Part shown: piece by piece, positions 52,216 to 61,171 of the stretch
Layout: each line of letters opens with the position of its first letter
Numbering within the stretch: position 1 is the first letter of the stretch
Assembly: GCF_008728195.1 (NCBI RefSeq)
Contig: NZ_CP031598.1
Span: forward strand, 3,224,001-3,288,000
Direction of reading: 5' to 3'
Length of the DNA: 64,000 nt
Source: Roseovarius indicus
Lineage (GTDB): Bacteria; Pseudomonadota; Alphaproteobacteria; Rhodobacterales; Rhodobacteraceae
Translations under genes and position numbers: made by a program
Notes under the pieces: generated by a model
Database searches by the model: none
Told to the model about the DNA's origin: nothing
The model's input: only the letters and a program-made list of their open reading frames with translations

Positions 52216-53628
52216 TCAGCTTAGCAGCGGCGGGCGCGCCCGGGGCCAGTCGGTCGCCCGGTGATAGGCCTCGGCCATCTCGAGCAGCATGGCATCGGTG
52301 CCGGGCGCGCCGATCAGCTGCACGCCCATGGGCAGCCCCGCCGCGCCGAACCCGGCCGGGATGGCCACGACAGGCAGGCCCAGAAGGCTGGCGGGGATCG
52401 TGACCTCCATCCAGCGGTGATAGGTATCCATCTGCGTGCCGGCGATCTCTTTCGGCCAGTCGATATCGGCCGGGAAAGGCCAGGCCTGGGCGGTGGGAAG
52501 CGCCAGCACGTCATGGGTTTCGAAGAGCGTCATCGCCTCGCGGTACCAGTCGGAGCGGATCAGGCTGGCCCGGTGCACGTCGAGCGCCGAAAGCGCCCGG
52601 CCCTGCTCGATCTCCCACAGGGCGGCGGGCTTCAGTTGCCCGGCGGTCGCCGGGTCGTCGAGGAGCGGGCCAAGATCGGCGGCGTTGCTCCACGAGCGCA
52701 GGGTGATCCAGCTTTGCCAGAGCGCATCGCGGTCGAAGGGTGCGGCCGTGGCATCCACCCCGGCCCCGGCGGCATCCAGCACGCCCAGCGCGCTTTCGCA
52801 AAGGGCGAGGATGCCCTCTTCCATCGGCCAGGCGCCGCCCCAGTCGCGCAGCCAGGCGATGCGCCGGCCCCGGGCCCGGGGCTCGGGCGTGCCGCAGGGC
52901 GCGGCATCGCGGGTCATGGGCTGCATCCGCTCGGCCCCCGACATGACGTCGAGCTGCAGCGCCAGGTCGGCCGGGCAACGCGCCATCGGCCCCAGCGTCG
53001 ACAGCCGGTGCAGGTAGAGCTCGCCGCCGCCGCCCGAGGGCACGCGGCCCCAGCTGGGGCGCATGCCGTAGACGTTGTTCCAGCCCGCCGGGTTGCGCAG
53101 GCTGCCCATCATGTCGGAGCCGTCGGCCAGCGTCAGCATGCCCGCCGCCAGCGCCACCGCCGCCCCGCCCGACGAGCCGCCACAGGTGCGGTCGAGCGCA
53201 TAGGGGTTGCGGGTGGTGCCATGCACCGGGTTGTAGGTGTGGCTGCCCAGCCCGAATTCCGGCGTATTGGTCTTGCCGATGAAGATCGCGCCGGCGGCGC
53301 GCAGCCGGGCCACGTGGGGGTCGTCGGCCTCGGCCACCTGCCCCGCGAAGGCGGGCGAGCCCATGCTGGTGGGCAGGCCCCGCACGTTGGCGAGGTCCTT
53401 GATGGCGATGGGCAGGCCGTGAAGCGGGCCGGCCGGCGTGGCGCAATCGGCGGCGCGGGCCTCGGCCAGCAGCTCCTCGCTCGCGCGCAGCGACACGATG
53501 GCATTCACCGCCCCGTTCACCGCGCCGATCCGGTCGAGCGTGGCTTCCATCAGCGTTTCGGCCGTCAGTCGGCCGCGGGCGATCGCCGCGGCCTGTTCGG
53601 CCGCACTCAGGGTCAGGCAGGTTTCCAT
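52216..53628 (-). CDS. Amidase (amidase signature family)
   Basis: 470 residues. The Ser-Ser-Lys triad is visible: Lys in PIAIKDLANVRG, the Gly/Ser run CGGSSGGAAVALAAGM, and the second Ser in DGSDMMGSLRNPAG. The substrate cannot be read; neighbours give no clue. Start at 53628 (METCLTLSAAEQAA) is family-like. It ends just before the tandem fibre-gene array on the other strand. Confidence 0.93.
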   Translation of the reverse strand: METCLTLSAAEQAAAIARGRLTAETLMEATLDRIGAVNGAVNAIVSLRASEELLAEARAADCATPAGPLHGLPIAIKDLANVRGLPTSMGSPAFAGQVAEADDPHVARLRAAGAIFIGKTNTPEFGLGSHTYNPVHGTTRNPYALDRTCGGSSGGAAVALAAGMLTLADGSDMMGSLRNPAGWNNVYGMRPSWGRVPSGGGGELYLHRLSTLGPMARCPADLALQLDVMSGAERMQPMTRDAAPCGTPEPRARGRRIAWLRDWGGAWPMEEGILALCESALGVLDAAGAGVDATAAPFDRDALWQSWITLRSWSNAADLGPLLDDPATAGQLKPAALWEIEQGRALSALDVHRASLIRSDWYREAMTLFETHDVLALPTAQAWPFPADIDWPKEIAGTQMDTYHRWMEVTIPASLLGLPVVAIPAGFGAAGLPMGVQLIGAPGTDAMLLEMAEAYHRATDWPRARPPLLS

Positions 53629-53803
53629 GCGGTCTATCTGGACCGGGGCCCGGGCCTGGTGCAAGGCCATTTTCCCAACGCCGGCTGCATGAGCTGCACC
53701 GCCCCCCCGAAACGCGAAATTGCGCTTTGAATCAGACCCGGCTAGCCTCGCGGCAGAAGAAAACTTTCATTGACGTCGATTTCATTTTCAAAGGGGCATC
53801 CCC

Positions 53804-54889
53804 ATGAAACACCATGTATTGCGCAGCGCGGTCGGCCTGATCGCCCTGGCCGGCACCGCCGAGGCGGACGATCTGTTCAAGGAAAACGTTGTCATCCAGG
53901 GCAATCTCTGCACCGGGCCGGCCTGCCTCGAGACCGAGACCTTCTCGGGCGCGACGCCGATCAAGATCAAGGGCGCCTCGATCGGGCTGAAACTCGAGGA
54001 TACGGGCGGCTCGAGCACCAATGACTGGGACATTCTCGCCAACGCCGCCTTCGAGGACAGCTTCAACATCCGCGATGCGACGGCGAGCACGGTGCCGTTC
54101 AAGATCCTCGGCGGGGCGCAGACCAATGCCCTCGTGATCGACGACAACGGACGGATCGGGCTCAACACACAGATGCCGGAAGAAAGCCTGCATATCAGTG
54201 CCATTGCCCCGGCCCTGCGTCTGGAAGATACGCTCGGCTCGCCCGGTGTCTGGGATGTTCAGGCCAACGGTAGCAGGTTCTTCATCCGCGACGAGGTGGC
54301 CGAAACCGCACCGCTGATACTCGACGCGGCGGCGCCGACCTTTTCCTTCGTGGTTCGGGAAAGCGGGTTTGTCGGTCTTGGCACGAATGACCCCGACGCC
54401 CCGCTCGAGGTGTTCGGCGAGGACACGTTCAACTTCTTCCGCATCACCGCCGACGGGGCCGCAACCAACCAATCGGTCGATTTCGTCTTCACCGAGGGCC
54501 CGCTGGGCACGGGCGAGCTGCGCTACAACATCGTCGACAGTGACGGGCCCGAGATGCGCCTGAACGCCGATGGCGACATGGTGCTCGACGGTACGCTGAC
54601 CACCGGCGGGCCCACCTGCGCGGGCGGCTGCGACGCGGTGTTCAATGCCGGGTTCGAGCGGCTCTCGGTCTCTGACCATGCCGCCCTGATGTGGGAGAAG
54701 GGCCATCTTCCGGCGGTGGGCCCCACCCTGCCCAATGCACCGATGAACGTATCGGAGAAGATGGGCGCCATGCTCAACGAGCTGGAACATGCCCATATCT
54801 ACATCGAACAGCTTCATGACGAGGCCCGCGCCCGCGATGCGATCATCGCCGATCTCTTGGCCCGGCTCGAGGCGGTCGAGGCGCGCTGA
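53804..54889 (+). CDS. Tandem fibre-like secreted protein, copy 1 (tail type I)
   Basis: 361 residues. Signal peptide about 1-22 (cut near AEA|DD). Cap motif LCTGPAC (Cys36, Cys41). Module 1 (about 53-131) ends NGRIGLNTQMPEESLHI; module 2 (135-203) ends GFVGLGTNDPDAPLEV. The conserved core (208-280) holds GPLGTGELRYNIVDSDGPE, NADGDM and TCAGGCDAVF (Cys272, Cys276). The tail (284-338) reads RLSVSDHAALMWEKGHLPAV and NELEHAHIYIEQLH; a short coiled coil ends LLARLEAVEAR. It resembles the C-terminal parts of trimeric tail-fibre/S74-type proteins. AAGGGG precedes the ATG. First of the array; function not known. Confidence 0.85.
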   Translation: MKHHVLRSAVGLIALAGTAEADDLFKENVVIQGNLCTGPACLETETFSGATPIKIKGASIGLKLEDTGGSSTNDWDILANAAFEDSFNIRDATASTVPFKILGGAQTNALVIDDNGRIGLNTQMPEESLHISAIAPALRLEDTLGSPGVWDVQANGSRFFIRDEVAETAPLILDAAAPTFSFVVRESGFVGLGTNDPDAPLEVFGEDTFNFFRITADGAATNQSVDFVFTEGPLGTGELRYNIVDSDGPEMRLNADGDMVLDGTLTTGGPTCAGGCDAVFNAGFERLSVSDHAALMWEKGHLPAVGPTLPNAPMNVSEKMGAMLNELEHAHIYIEQLHDEARARDAIIADLLARLEAVEAR

Positions 54890-55054
54890 CGCGCCCGGCA
54901 TTCAGCAAACGGAGAAAGACCCGAGGCACAGGCACACATGGCCCGAAGGCACGACCGCTACACGCGTGAAAGGCGAGTAAAGCCTTGCCATGTTACCGGT
55001 ATTGGTTACGCTCTCTTCGAATAGTCCAAACATTTTCATTTTACGGAGTTCCCC

Positions 55055-56188
55055 ATGGCCCGCATCCTTCCCGCAATCCTGATGGCCGGCCTGCTGCCCA
55101 CCCCCGCGCTGACCCAGACCCTTCTCAACGGCGATCACTCGATCGCCGGCGACCTCTGCGTCGGGGGCCGATGTACGGATAACGAGAGCCTCCCTACCGG
55201 ACCACTGCACCTCAAGCAGGACATGCTCAGCATACGTGCCTATGACACCTCGGACTTGATCGGCTTTGCGTCCAATGACTGGGTGCTGCGTTTCAACGAG
55301 TCCGGCCAGGGAGGCCAGTCGTTTTTCGCGGTCCATGACGAAACCGCCGGCCTCACGCCGTTCCGCGTCGATGCCGGTGCGCCCGAGAACGCCCTGCGGG
55401 TCGACGCCACGGGCAATATCGGGATCGGCACGGGTCTGCCCCTCGTCAACCTGCATATCTACGACAGCGACGGCGCGGGCATCCTTATGGAGGACAACGC
55501 CTGGCAGTGGTTTGTGACAGGGACGCAGGACGCGTTCGTGCTGTTCGAGCCGCAATCGCCCGCGATCCCGTTCCAGATCAGAAGCGGCGCCCCGGATGCC
55601 TCGATCCATGTCGCGGCGAACGGCAATGTGGGGCTTGGCACCCACGCGCCCGGCGCGCCGCTCGAAGTCGTCAACAACTCGACCTTCAGCTACTTCCGCC
55701 TCACGGCGCGGCAGGCCGCGGTGAACCGCTCGGTCGACGTCACCTTCACCGGCGGCCCGCTCGGCACGGGCGAACTGCGCTACAACATCGTCGACGGTGA
55801 CGGGCCGGAGATGAAGCTCAACGCCAATGGCGACATGGAGATCGGCGGCACGCTCATCACGGGCGGGCCCACTTGCGCCAGCGGCCGCGACGCGGTGTTC
55901 AATGCCGCGTTCGAGCGCCATTCGGTGACGGATCACGCCGCGCTGATGTGGGAGAACGGCCACCTGCCGGCCGTGGGACCCACCCTGCAGGGCCAGCCCA
56001 TGAACGTCTCCGAGAAGATGGGCGCGATGCTCAACGAGCTGGAGCACGCCCATATCTACATCGAAGAGTTGCATGGCGAAAACGCCGCCCTCTCGGCCGA
56101 AGTCGCCGCCGAACGGGCGCTGAACGCCGCGCAGGCCGACCAGATCGCCGCCCTCAGCGCCCGGCTCGACGCGCTGGAGGGCAACTGA
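55055..56188 (+). CDS. Tandem fibre-like secreted protein, copy 2 (tail type I)
   Basis: 377 residues. Signal peptide about 1-20 (MARILPAILMAGLLPTPALT). Cap LCVGGRC (Cys35, Cys40). Modules end GNIGIGTGLPLVNLHI and GNVGLGTHAPGAPLEV. The core is close to copy 1, but the second Cys pair is broken: TCASGRDAVF has Arg278 (codon CGC at 55886-55888, one base from TGC). Tail RHSVTDHAALMWENGHLPAV is type I. The C-terminal coiled coil is longer than in copy 1 (about 340-377, AALSAEVAAERAL). A 165-base gap separates it from copy 1 and may contain its own promoter. Confidence 0.85.
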   Translation: MARILPAILMAGLLPTPALTQTLLNGDHSIAGDLCVGGRCTDNESLPTGPLHLKQDMLSIRAYDTSDLIGFASNDWVLRFNESGQGGQSFFAVHDETAGLTPFRVDAGAPENALRVDATGNIGIGTGLPLVNLHIYDSDGAGILMEDNAWQWFVTGTQDAFVLFEPQSPAIPFQIRSGAPDASIHVAANGNVGLGTHAPGAPLEVVNNSTFSYFRLTARQAAVNRSVDVTFTGGPLGTGELRYNIVDGDGPEMKLNANGDMEIGGTLITGGPTCASGRDAVFNAAFERHSVTDHAALMWENGHLPAVGPTLQGQPMNVSEKMGAMLNELEHAHIYIEELHGENAALSAEVAAERALNAAQADQIAALSARLDALEGN

Positions 56189-56241
56189 CTTCCACGCGCT
56201 CCCGCCGGCATGGGCCCATTTCAACCAAGGATATTGATTTC

Positions 56242-57384
56242 ATGAAGAGACGACTGACAGCAATCGGCCTTCTTGCTCTGGCCCTGCCGGCCACGGCGCA
56301 TTCCGACGAGGTCGTACCCACCGACCTGATCGTCACCGGGAATATCTGCACCGGGGGCAGCCTCTGCGTCGATGGCGAGAGTTTCGGCACCACCGACCTC
56401 CGGATCAAGGGCACGATCCCCGAGATCCAGTTTTTCGACACGACCACCGGCGACAGCACGTGGACCGTCAGCGTCGACAATCCGATGTCTGGCCTCGCCA
56501 ACGGCTTCACCATCAAGAACGAGACGAACCTGAGCTATCCTTTCCGGATAGAGGAAAATGCCCCGGACTCTGCCTTCTTCATCGGAGAAACCGGCCGTAT
56601 CGGGCTCGGCACCGTTATTCCGAGGGCCGACATCCACGTGGCCGGCGGGAACCTCGTCACCCTCAGGCTCGAGGATACCAGCGGCACCACGCGCGCGTGG
56701 GACTTCAACGCCTCCAGCACCGCCTTCTGGATCAGGGACCACACCTCCGACACGGTCCCGATGGCGATCGAGGCCGGCGCGCCGAACAATACGCTGTGGC
56801 TCGAGGACACCGGCAATGTCGGGATCGGCACCTTCACGCCCGGGGCCCCGCTCGAGGTCAGCAACGACGACACGTTCAGCTATTTCCGCATCTCCGCCAC
56901 CCAGGCCGCGATCAACCAGTCGGTCGACGTCACCTTTACCGGCGGCCCGCTCGGCACCGGCGAGCTGCGCTACAATATCGTCGACGGCGACGGGCCCGAG
57001 ATGAAGCTCAACGCCGATGGCGACATCGAGATCGGCGGCACGCTGACAACCGCGGGCTCCTGTTCGGTCGGTTGCGACGCGGTGTTCGAGGACGCTTACG
57101 ACCTGCCCAGCATCGAGGATCACCACGCCCGGACGCTGGCCTTGGGCCACCTGCCCAACGTGGGCCCGACCCGGGATGGCGAGCCGTGGGACGTGACCGA
57201 CAAGATGGGGCGGATGCTCAACGAGCTGGAGCACGCGCATCTCTTCATCGCCGGCCAGCAGCAACGGATCACCCGCCAGCAGGAGGAACTTGCCGCCCAG
57301 CGCGCCGAGCTTGACGAGACCCGCGCCGCCCTGGCGGCGCTCACCGCCCGGCTCGACCGTATCGACCAGACCGGCCAACCATAA
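56242..57384 (+). CDS. Tandem fibre-like secreted protein, copy 3 (tail type II)
   Basis: 380 residues. Signal peptide about 1-21 (MKRRLTAIGLLALALPATAH). The cap has one extra residue between its cysteines (ICTGGSLC, Cys36 and Cys42). Modules end GRIGLGTVIPRADIHV and GNVGIGTFTPGAPLEV. The core carries TAGSCSVGCDAVF in place of TGGPTC..GC. The tail is type II: YDLPSIEDHHARTLALGHLP, VTDKMGRMLNELEHAHLFIA. The C-terminal coiled coil is the longest (about 340-378, rich in Gln/Glu/Arg). The start at 56242 follows copy 2 by 53 bases with AAGGA upstream. Confidence 0.85.
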   Translation: MKRRLTAIGLLALALPATAHSDEVVPTDLIVTGNICTGGSLCVDGESFGTTDLRIKGTIPEIQFFDTTTGDSTWTVSVDNPMSGLANGFTIKNETNLSYPFRIEENAPDSAFFIGETGRIGLGTVIPRADIHVAGGNLVTLRLEDTSGTTRAWDFNASSTAFWIRDHTSDTVPMAIEAGAPNNTLWLEDTGNVGIGTFTPGAPLEVSNDDTFSYFRISATQAAINQSVDVTFTGGPLGTGELRYNIVDGDGPEMKLNADGDIEIGGTLTTAGSCSVGCDAVFEDAYDLPSIEDHHARTLALGHLPNVGPTRDGEPWDVTDKMGRMLNELEHAHLFIAGQQQRITRQQEELAAQRAELDETRAALAALTARLDRIDQTGQP

Positions 57385-57440
57385 GGAGTCCGCCTCGCGC
57401 CCTCCCCGCGGCCGGTTCACAGCCAGAAGGGAGAAGACAC

Positions 57441-58559
57441 ATGAAAGCCCACCACGCCGCCGCCCTCATCCTGATGCTGACGGCCCCGGCCCTTCGCGCG
57501 CAGACGGTCCTGCCCGGCGACCACAATGTGCAAGGCAATCTCTGTGTCGGAAGCCAATGCGCCGCCGAGACTTTCGGAGACGACACGCTTCGGCTCAAGG
57601 CATACAACATCCGCATCCATGTCGATGACCGGACCACCAATGCCGATTATTCGGGCCACGACTGGTCGCTGCTGTTCAACGACACCACCCAGTTCGGCGA
57701 GGATTACTTCGCCGTGCAGGATAGGACCCTCATGACCGTCCCCTTCCGGATCGACGGCTTCGCCCCTACCGACTCGTTCCGGATCGCGGGCAGCGGCAAG
57801 ATCGGCATCGGCACGGGCCTGCCTCAGCAGGACCTGCACATCGTCTCGAACGGCGGTACCGCCGTGATCCGGATGGAGGAAGCGGTGGGCACGGCGTCGC
57901 GCTGGGATATCGAGGCCAACAGCGCCGCCTTCGTCATCCAGGACGCGCTGGCCGGAACCATCCCCGTCGCCATCGAAAAGGGGTCGCCCTCCTACGCGTT
58001 CCGGGTGCTGAATTCCGGCAACGTCGGGTTTGGCACCAACAGCCCGCAGGCCCCGCTGGAGCTTTTCCGGCGAGAGCCGTTCACCTTCCTCCGGCTCACC
58101 GCCGCCGGGGCAACGATCAACGACTCGGTCGATATCGTCTTTACCGAAGGGCCGCTGGGCACCGGTGAGCTGCGTTACAACATCGTCGATGGCGACGGGC
58201 CGGAAATGCGTCTGAACGCCGATGGCGATATCCGGATCGACGGCACGCTGACCACCGCGGGCTCCTGTTCGGTCGGGTGCGACGCGGTGTTCGAGGCCGA
58301 TTACGACCTGCCCTCGATCGAGGAGCACCACGCCCGCACAATGGCCCTCGGCCACCTGCCCAACGTGGGCCCGACCCGCGATGGCGAGCCGTGGGACGTG
58401 ACCGACAAGATGGGTCGCATGCTCAACGAACTGGAACACGCGCATCTCTATATCGCCCAGCTGGAGGCACGCGACCGGACGCGGGCCGAGGAGACGGCCC
58501 GGATGGGCGCGCGCATCGCCCGGCTCGAGGCGATGGTGGCCGAGCTGGCGGCCCATTGA
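57441..58559 (+). CDS. Tandem fibre-like secreted protein, copy 4 (tail type II)
   Basis: 372 residues. Signal peptide about 1-20 (MKAHHAAALILMLTAPALRA). Cap LCVGSQC (Cys35, Cys40). Modules end GKIGIGTGLPQQDLHI and GNVGFGTNSPQAPLEL. Core GPLGTGELRYNIVDGDGPEM and TAGSCSVGCDAVF. Tail type II (YDLPSIEEHHARTMALGHLP), nearly identical to copy 3, so the two form a recent pair. The coiled coil ends RLEAMVAELAAH. GAAGGGAGAAG precedes the ATG; 56 bases follow copy 3. Confidence 0.85.
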   Translation: MKAHHAAALILMLTAPALRAQTVLPGDHNVQGNLCVGSQCAAETFGDDTLRLKAYNIRIHVDDRTTNADYSGHDWSLLFNDTTQFGEDYFAVQDRTLMTVPFRIDGFAPTDSFRIAGSGKIGIGTGLPQQDLHIVSNGGTAVIRMEEAVGTASRWDIEANSAAFVIQDALAGTIPVAIEKGSPSYAFRVLNSGNVGFGTNSPQAPLELFRREPFTFLRLTAAGATINDSVDIVFTEGPLGTGELRYNIVDGDGPEMRLNADGDIRIDGTLTTAGSCSVGCDAVFEADYDLPSIEEHHARTMALGHLPNVGPTRDGEPWDVTDKMGRMLNELEHAHLYIAQLEARDRTRAEETARMGARIARLEAMVAELAAH

Positions 58560-58592
58560 GGGGCCACGACCCTGATTGAAGGAGTTTGATCG

Positions 58593-59786
58593 ATGACCTA
58601 TTCCCGTATCCCCCTTGCGCTGCTGGCTTTCCTCGCCCTTCCATACGCCGCTGCGGCCGAGGTTCTCAGCACCAGCGACCCGACGATCGAAAACAGTCTC
58701 TGCGTCGGTCGGGATTGCGGCGACCCCGCCGACTTCGTGACCACACATGACGAGATCGTACTGTCGGCCAACAACATACGATTGCGGTTCGAGGACACCT
58801 CGGACCCCGGCGGAAACAATGCCAGCGACGACTGGGCGCTGGTCCCCAACGACAACCTTCCGGGCGGGCAAAACCGGTTCATTCTGCGCAATCTGACCCA
58901 TCACACCGACCCTTTCGTCGTCCACGGCGATGCCCCGACCAGCGCCGCCTATATCTCGGCCACCGGCCGCATCGGCATCGGCACCATGCTGCCGCAGGAA
59001 AGGATGCACATGGTCAGTGCCATCGGCCCCGGCCTTCGGTTCGAACAGACGGGCAACGGGCTGTTTCAGCCGCAAACCTGGACGATGCGCGGGCAGACCG
59101 CCTTCTATGTCAGCGACATCACCGCCGGCACCACGCCCTTCCGGATCAATCGGGCGGCGCCCGACAACACGCTGGTCGTCGATGACACGGGCAATGTCGG
59201 CATCGGCACCTTGACCCCCGGAGCACCGCTCGAGGTGCTGGATGACGAAACCTTCAGCTTCTTCCGCATCACCGCCGCGAGTGCCGCGATCAACCAGTCG
59301 GTCGACATCACCTTCACCCAAGGCCCGTTGGGCACGGGCGAGCTGCGCTACAACATCGTCGACGGCGACGGGCCCGAGATGCGCCTCAACGCCGATGGCG
59401 ACATGGTGCTCGACGGTACCCTGACCACCGGCGGGCCTACCTGCTCAGGCGGCTGCGACGCGGTCTTCACCAAAGCTCAGATCATCCCGGAACGCGACTA
59501 CGCCGCCCGGATGTGGGCCGACGGCCACCTGCCCCATGTCGGCCCGACCCCGCCCGAGGCGCCGATCAACGTCAGCGAAAAACTGGGCGGGATGTTGAAC
59601 GCGCTGGAACATGCGCATGTGTTCATCGACCGGCAGAACCGGCGCATCGAAACGCTCGAGGCAGAGAGGGCGGCGCAGGATGCGCGGTTCGCCCGGCTCG
59701 AGGCGGAGAAATCCGCACAGGCCGCGCGGCTGGCCCGGCTCGAGGCGCGGCTCACCGCCATCGAAACGGGCGCGTGGGCGGACTGA
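58593..59786 (+). CDS. Tandem fibre-like secreted protein, copy 5 (tail type III)
   Basis: 397 residues. Signal peptide about 1-22 (ending AAAAE). Cap LCVGRDC (Cys37, Cys42). Modules end GRIGIGTMLPQERMHM and GNVGIGTLTPGAPLEV. Core GPLGTGELRYNIVDGDGPEM and TCSGGCDAVF. Tail type III: QIIPERDYAARMWADGHLPH, NVSEKLGGMLNALEHAHVFI. The coiled coil contains repeated RLEAE/RLEAR units (about 355-392). AAGGAG precedes the ATG; only 33 bases separate it from copy 4, so copies 3-5 are probably one transcript. Confidence 0.85.
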   Translation: MTYSRIPLALLAFLALPYAAAAEVLSTSDPTIENSLCVGRDCGDPADFVTTHDEIVLSANNIRLRFEDTSDPGGNNASDDWALVPNDNLPGGQNRFILRNLTHHTDPFVVHGDAPTSAAYISATGRIGIGTMLPQERMHMVSAIGPGLRFEQTGNGLFQPQTWTMRGQTAFYVSDITAGTTPFRINRAAPDNTLVVDDTGNVGIGTLTPGAPLEVLDDETFSFFRITAASAAINQSVDITFTQGPLGTGELRYNIVDGDGPEMRLNADGDMVLDGTLTTGGPTCSGGCDAVFTKAQIIPERDYAARMWADGHLPHVGPTPPEAPINVSEKLGGMLNALEHAHVFIDRQNRRIETLEAERAAQDARFARLEAEKSAQAARLARLEARLTAIETGAWAD

Positions 59787-59909
59787 ACCGGCACACGGGC
59801 GGCGGAGCCGGTCAAAAAGGGGGCCCGGCGCGCCAATTTCGTTTGAGCCGACGCGGTCATACGCGTACCTTCGCCCGGAATTTTTTCAATTATCCAAAGG
59901 GAATTGCCA

Positions 59910-61040
59910 ATGCTCCGCCTTCATTCCGCCCTCCGCCTGCTCGCCATCGCCAGCGTCTTTCCCGCCGCCACCCATGCCCAGACCCTCCTGTCCGGCGATC
60001 ACAGCGTCGATGGCGCTCTCTGCGTTGGCGAAGGTTGTAGCAGCAGCGAGGACTTCGAGGACTTCGCCCTGAAGATCAAGCAGAACAACACATGGCTGAA
60101 ATTCGAGGATACTTCTTCAACCTCTAGCTTTCCCACCAATGACTGGCAGATCAGGGTGAACGACTCGTTGAACGGTGGCGCCGGCCATTTCTCGATCGTC
60201 GATGACGAAACCGGCAACACGATCCTCCGCCTCGACGCGGGCGCATTGAACGCCTCCCTCCATGTCGCCAGCAGCGGCCATGTCGGCCTGGGCACGACGA
60301 TACCGACTGACGAGCTGCACATCTTCGACAGTCTCGATCCGAGCATCACCTTCGAGGAGTCGTCCTGGAAATGGAAGCTGGCGGGCAATGTCGAAGGCTT
60401 CTACCTGTTGGACCCGCAGAACTCTGCCATCCCCTTCGAAATTCGCAGCGGGGCGCCGGCGCGGGCCTTCCACATCAACAGCGAGGGCCAGGTCGGCCTT
60501 GGCACCGATACGCCCGATGCGCCGCTCGAAGTCAGCGACGCGGACAGTTTCAGCTTCTTCCGCATCACCGCCCGGGGCGCGCCGGTCAACCAGTCTGTCG
60601 ATGTCGTCTTCACGCAAGGCCCTCTGAACACGGGCGAGCTGCGCTACAACATCGTCGACGGCGACGGGCCCGAGATGCGGCTCAATGCCGATGGCGACCT
60701 GGTGATCCGCGGCACGCTCACCACCGGCGGGCCGACCTGCGCGGGCGGCTGCGACGCGGTCTTCACCGAGCGCCGGATCATCCCCGAAGACGATTACGCC
60801 GCCCGGATGTGGGCCGACGGTCACCTGCCTTTCGTCGGCCCGACCGCCCCGGAGGCGCCGATCAACGTCAGCGAGAAGATGGGCGGGATGCTGAACGCGC
60901 TGGAGCACGCCCACGTGTTCATCGAGCGCCAGAACGAGCGCATCGCGACGCTCGAGGCGGAAAAGGCGGCACAGGACGACCGGATGGCCCAACTCGAAGC
61001 GCGGCTGATGGCGCTGGAAACGGGCCGCGGCGCGGATTGA
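59910..61040 (+). CDS. Tandem fibre-like secreted protein, copy 6 (tail type III)
   Basis: 376 residues from ATG 59910 (AAAGGG upstream; an in-frame TTG lies six bases earlier). Signal peptide about 1-23 (ending ATHA|Q). Cap LCVGEGC (Cys38, Cys43). Modules end GHVGLGTTIPTDELHI and GQVGLGTDTPDAPLEV. The core has GPLNTGELRYNIVD, where Asn replaces the usual Gly. Tail type III (RIIPEDDYAARMWADGHLPF). The coiled coil contains LEAEKAAQD. The 123-base gap before it may hold a promoter; its leader CCAAAGGGAATTGCC is shared in part with copy 7. Confidence 0.85.
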   Translation: MLRLHSALRLLAIASVFPAATHAQTLLSGDHSVDGALCVGEGCSSSEDFEDFALKIKQNNTWLKFEDTSSTSSFPTNDWQIRVNDSLNGGAGHFSIVDDETGNTILRLDAGALNASLHVASSGHVGLGTTIPTDELHIFDSLDPSITFEESSWKWKLAGNVEGFYLLDPQNSAIPFEIRSGAPARAFHINSEGQVGLGTDTPDAPLEVSDADSFSFFRITARGAPVNQSVDVVFTQGPLNTGELRYNIVDGDGPEMRLNADGDLVIRGTLTTGGPTCAGGCDAVFTERRIIPEDDYAARMWADGHLPFVGPTAPEAPINVSEKMGGMLNALEHAHVFIERQNERIATLEAEKAAQDDRMAQLEARLMALETGRGAD

Positions 61041-61171
61041 GGCCGGACAGGCCGGGGGCAAACGGGGCCGCGCCTCGCAGGGCGGCGCCGCTTATTCACT
61101 TTGATAAATCGACGCCAGAACGCTAGGCTTGTCGGGATTTTATCCAATCGTCACGACCCAAGGAATTGCCC

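Noticed and set aside
57417-59321. Long minus-strand open frame (634 codons) across the fibre-gene array
   Set aside because: Antisense shadow of copies 4 and 5; it repeats in each copy only because the sense genes are paralogous.
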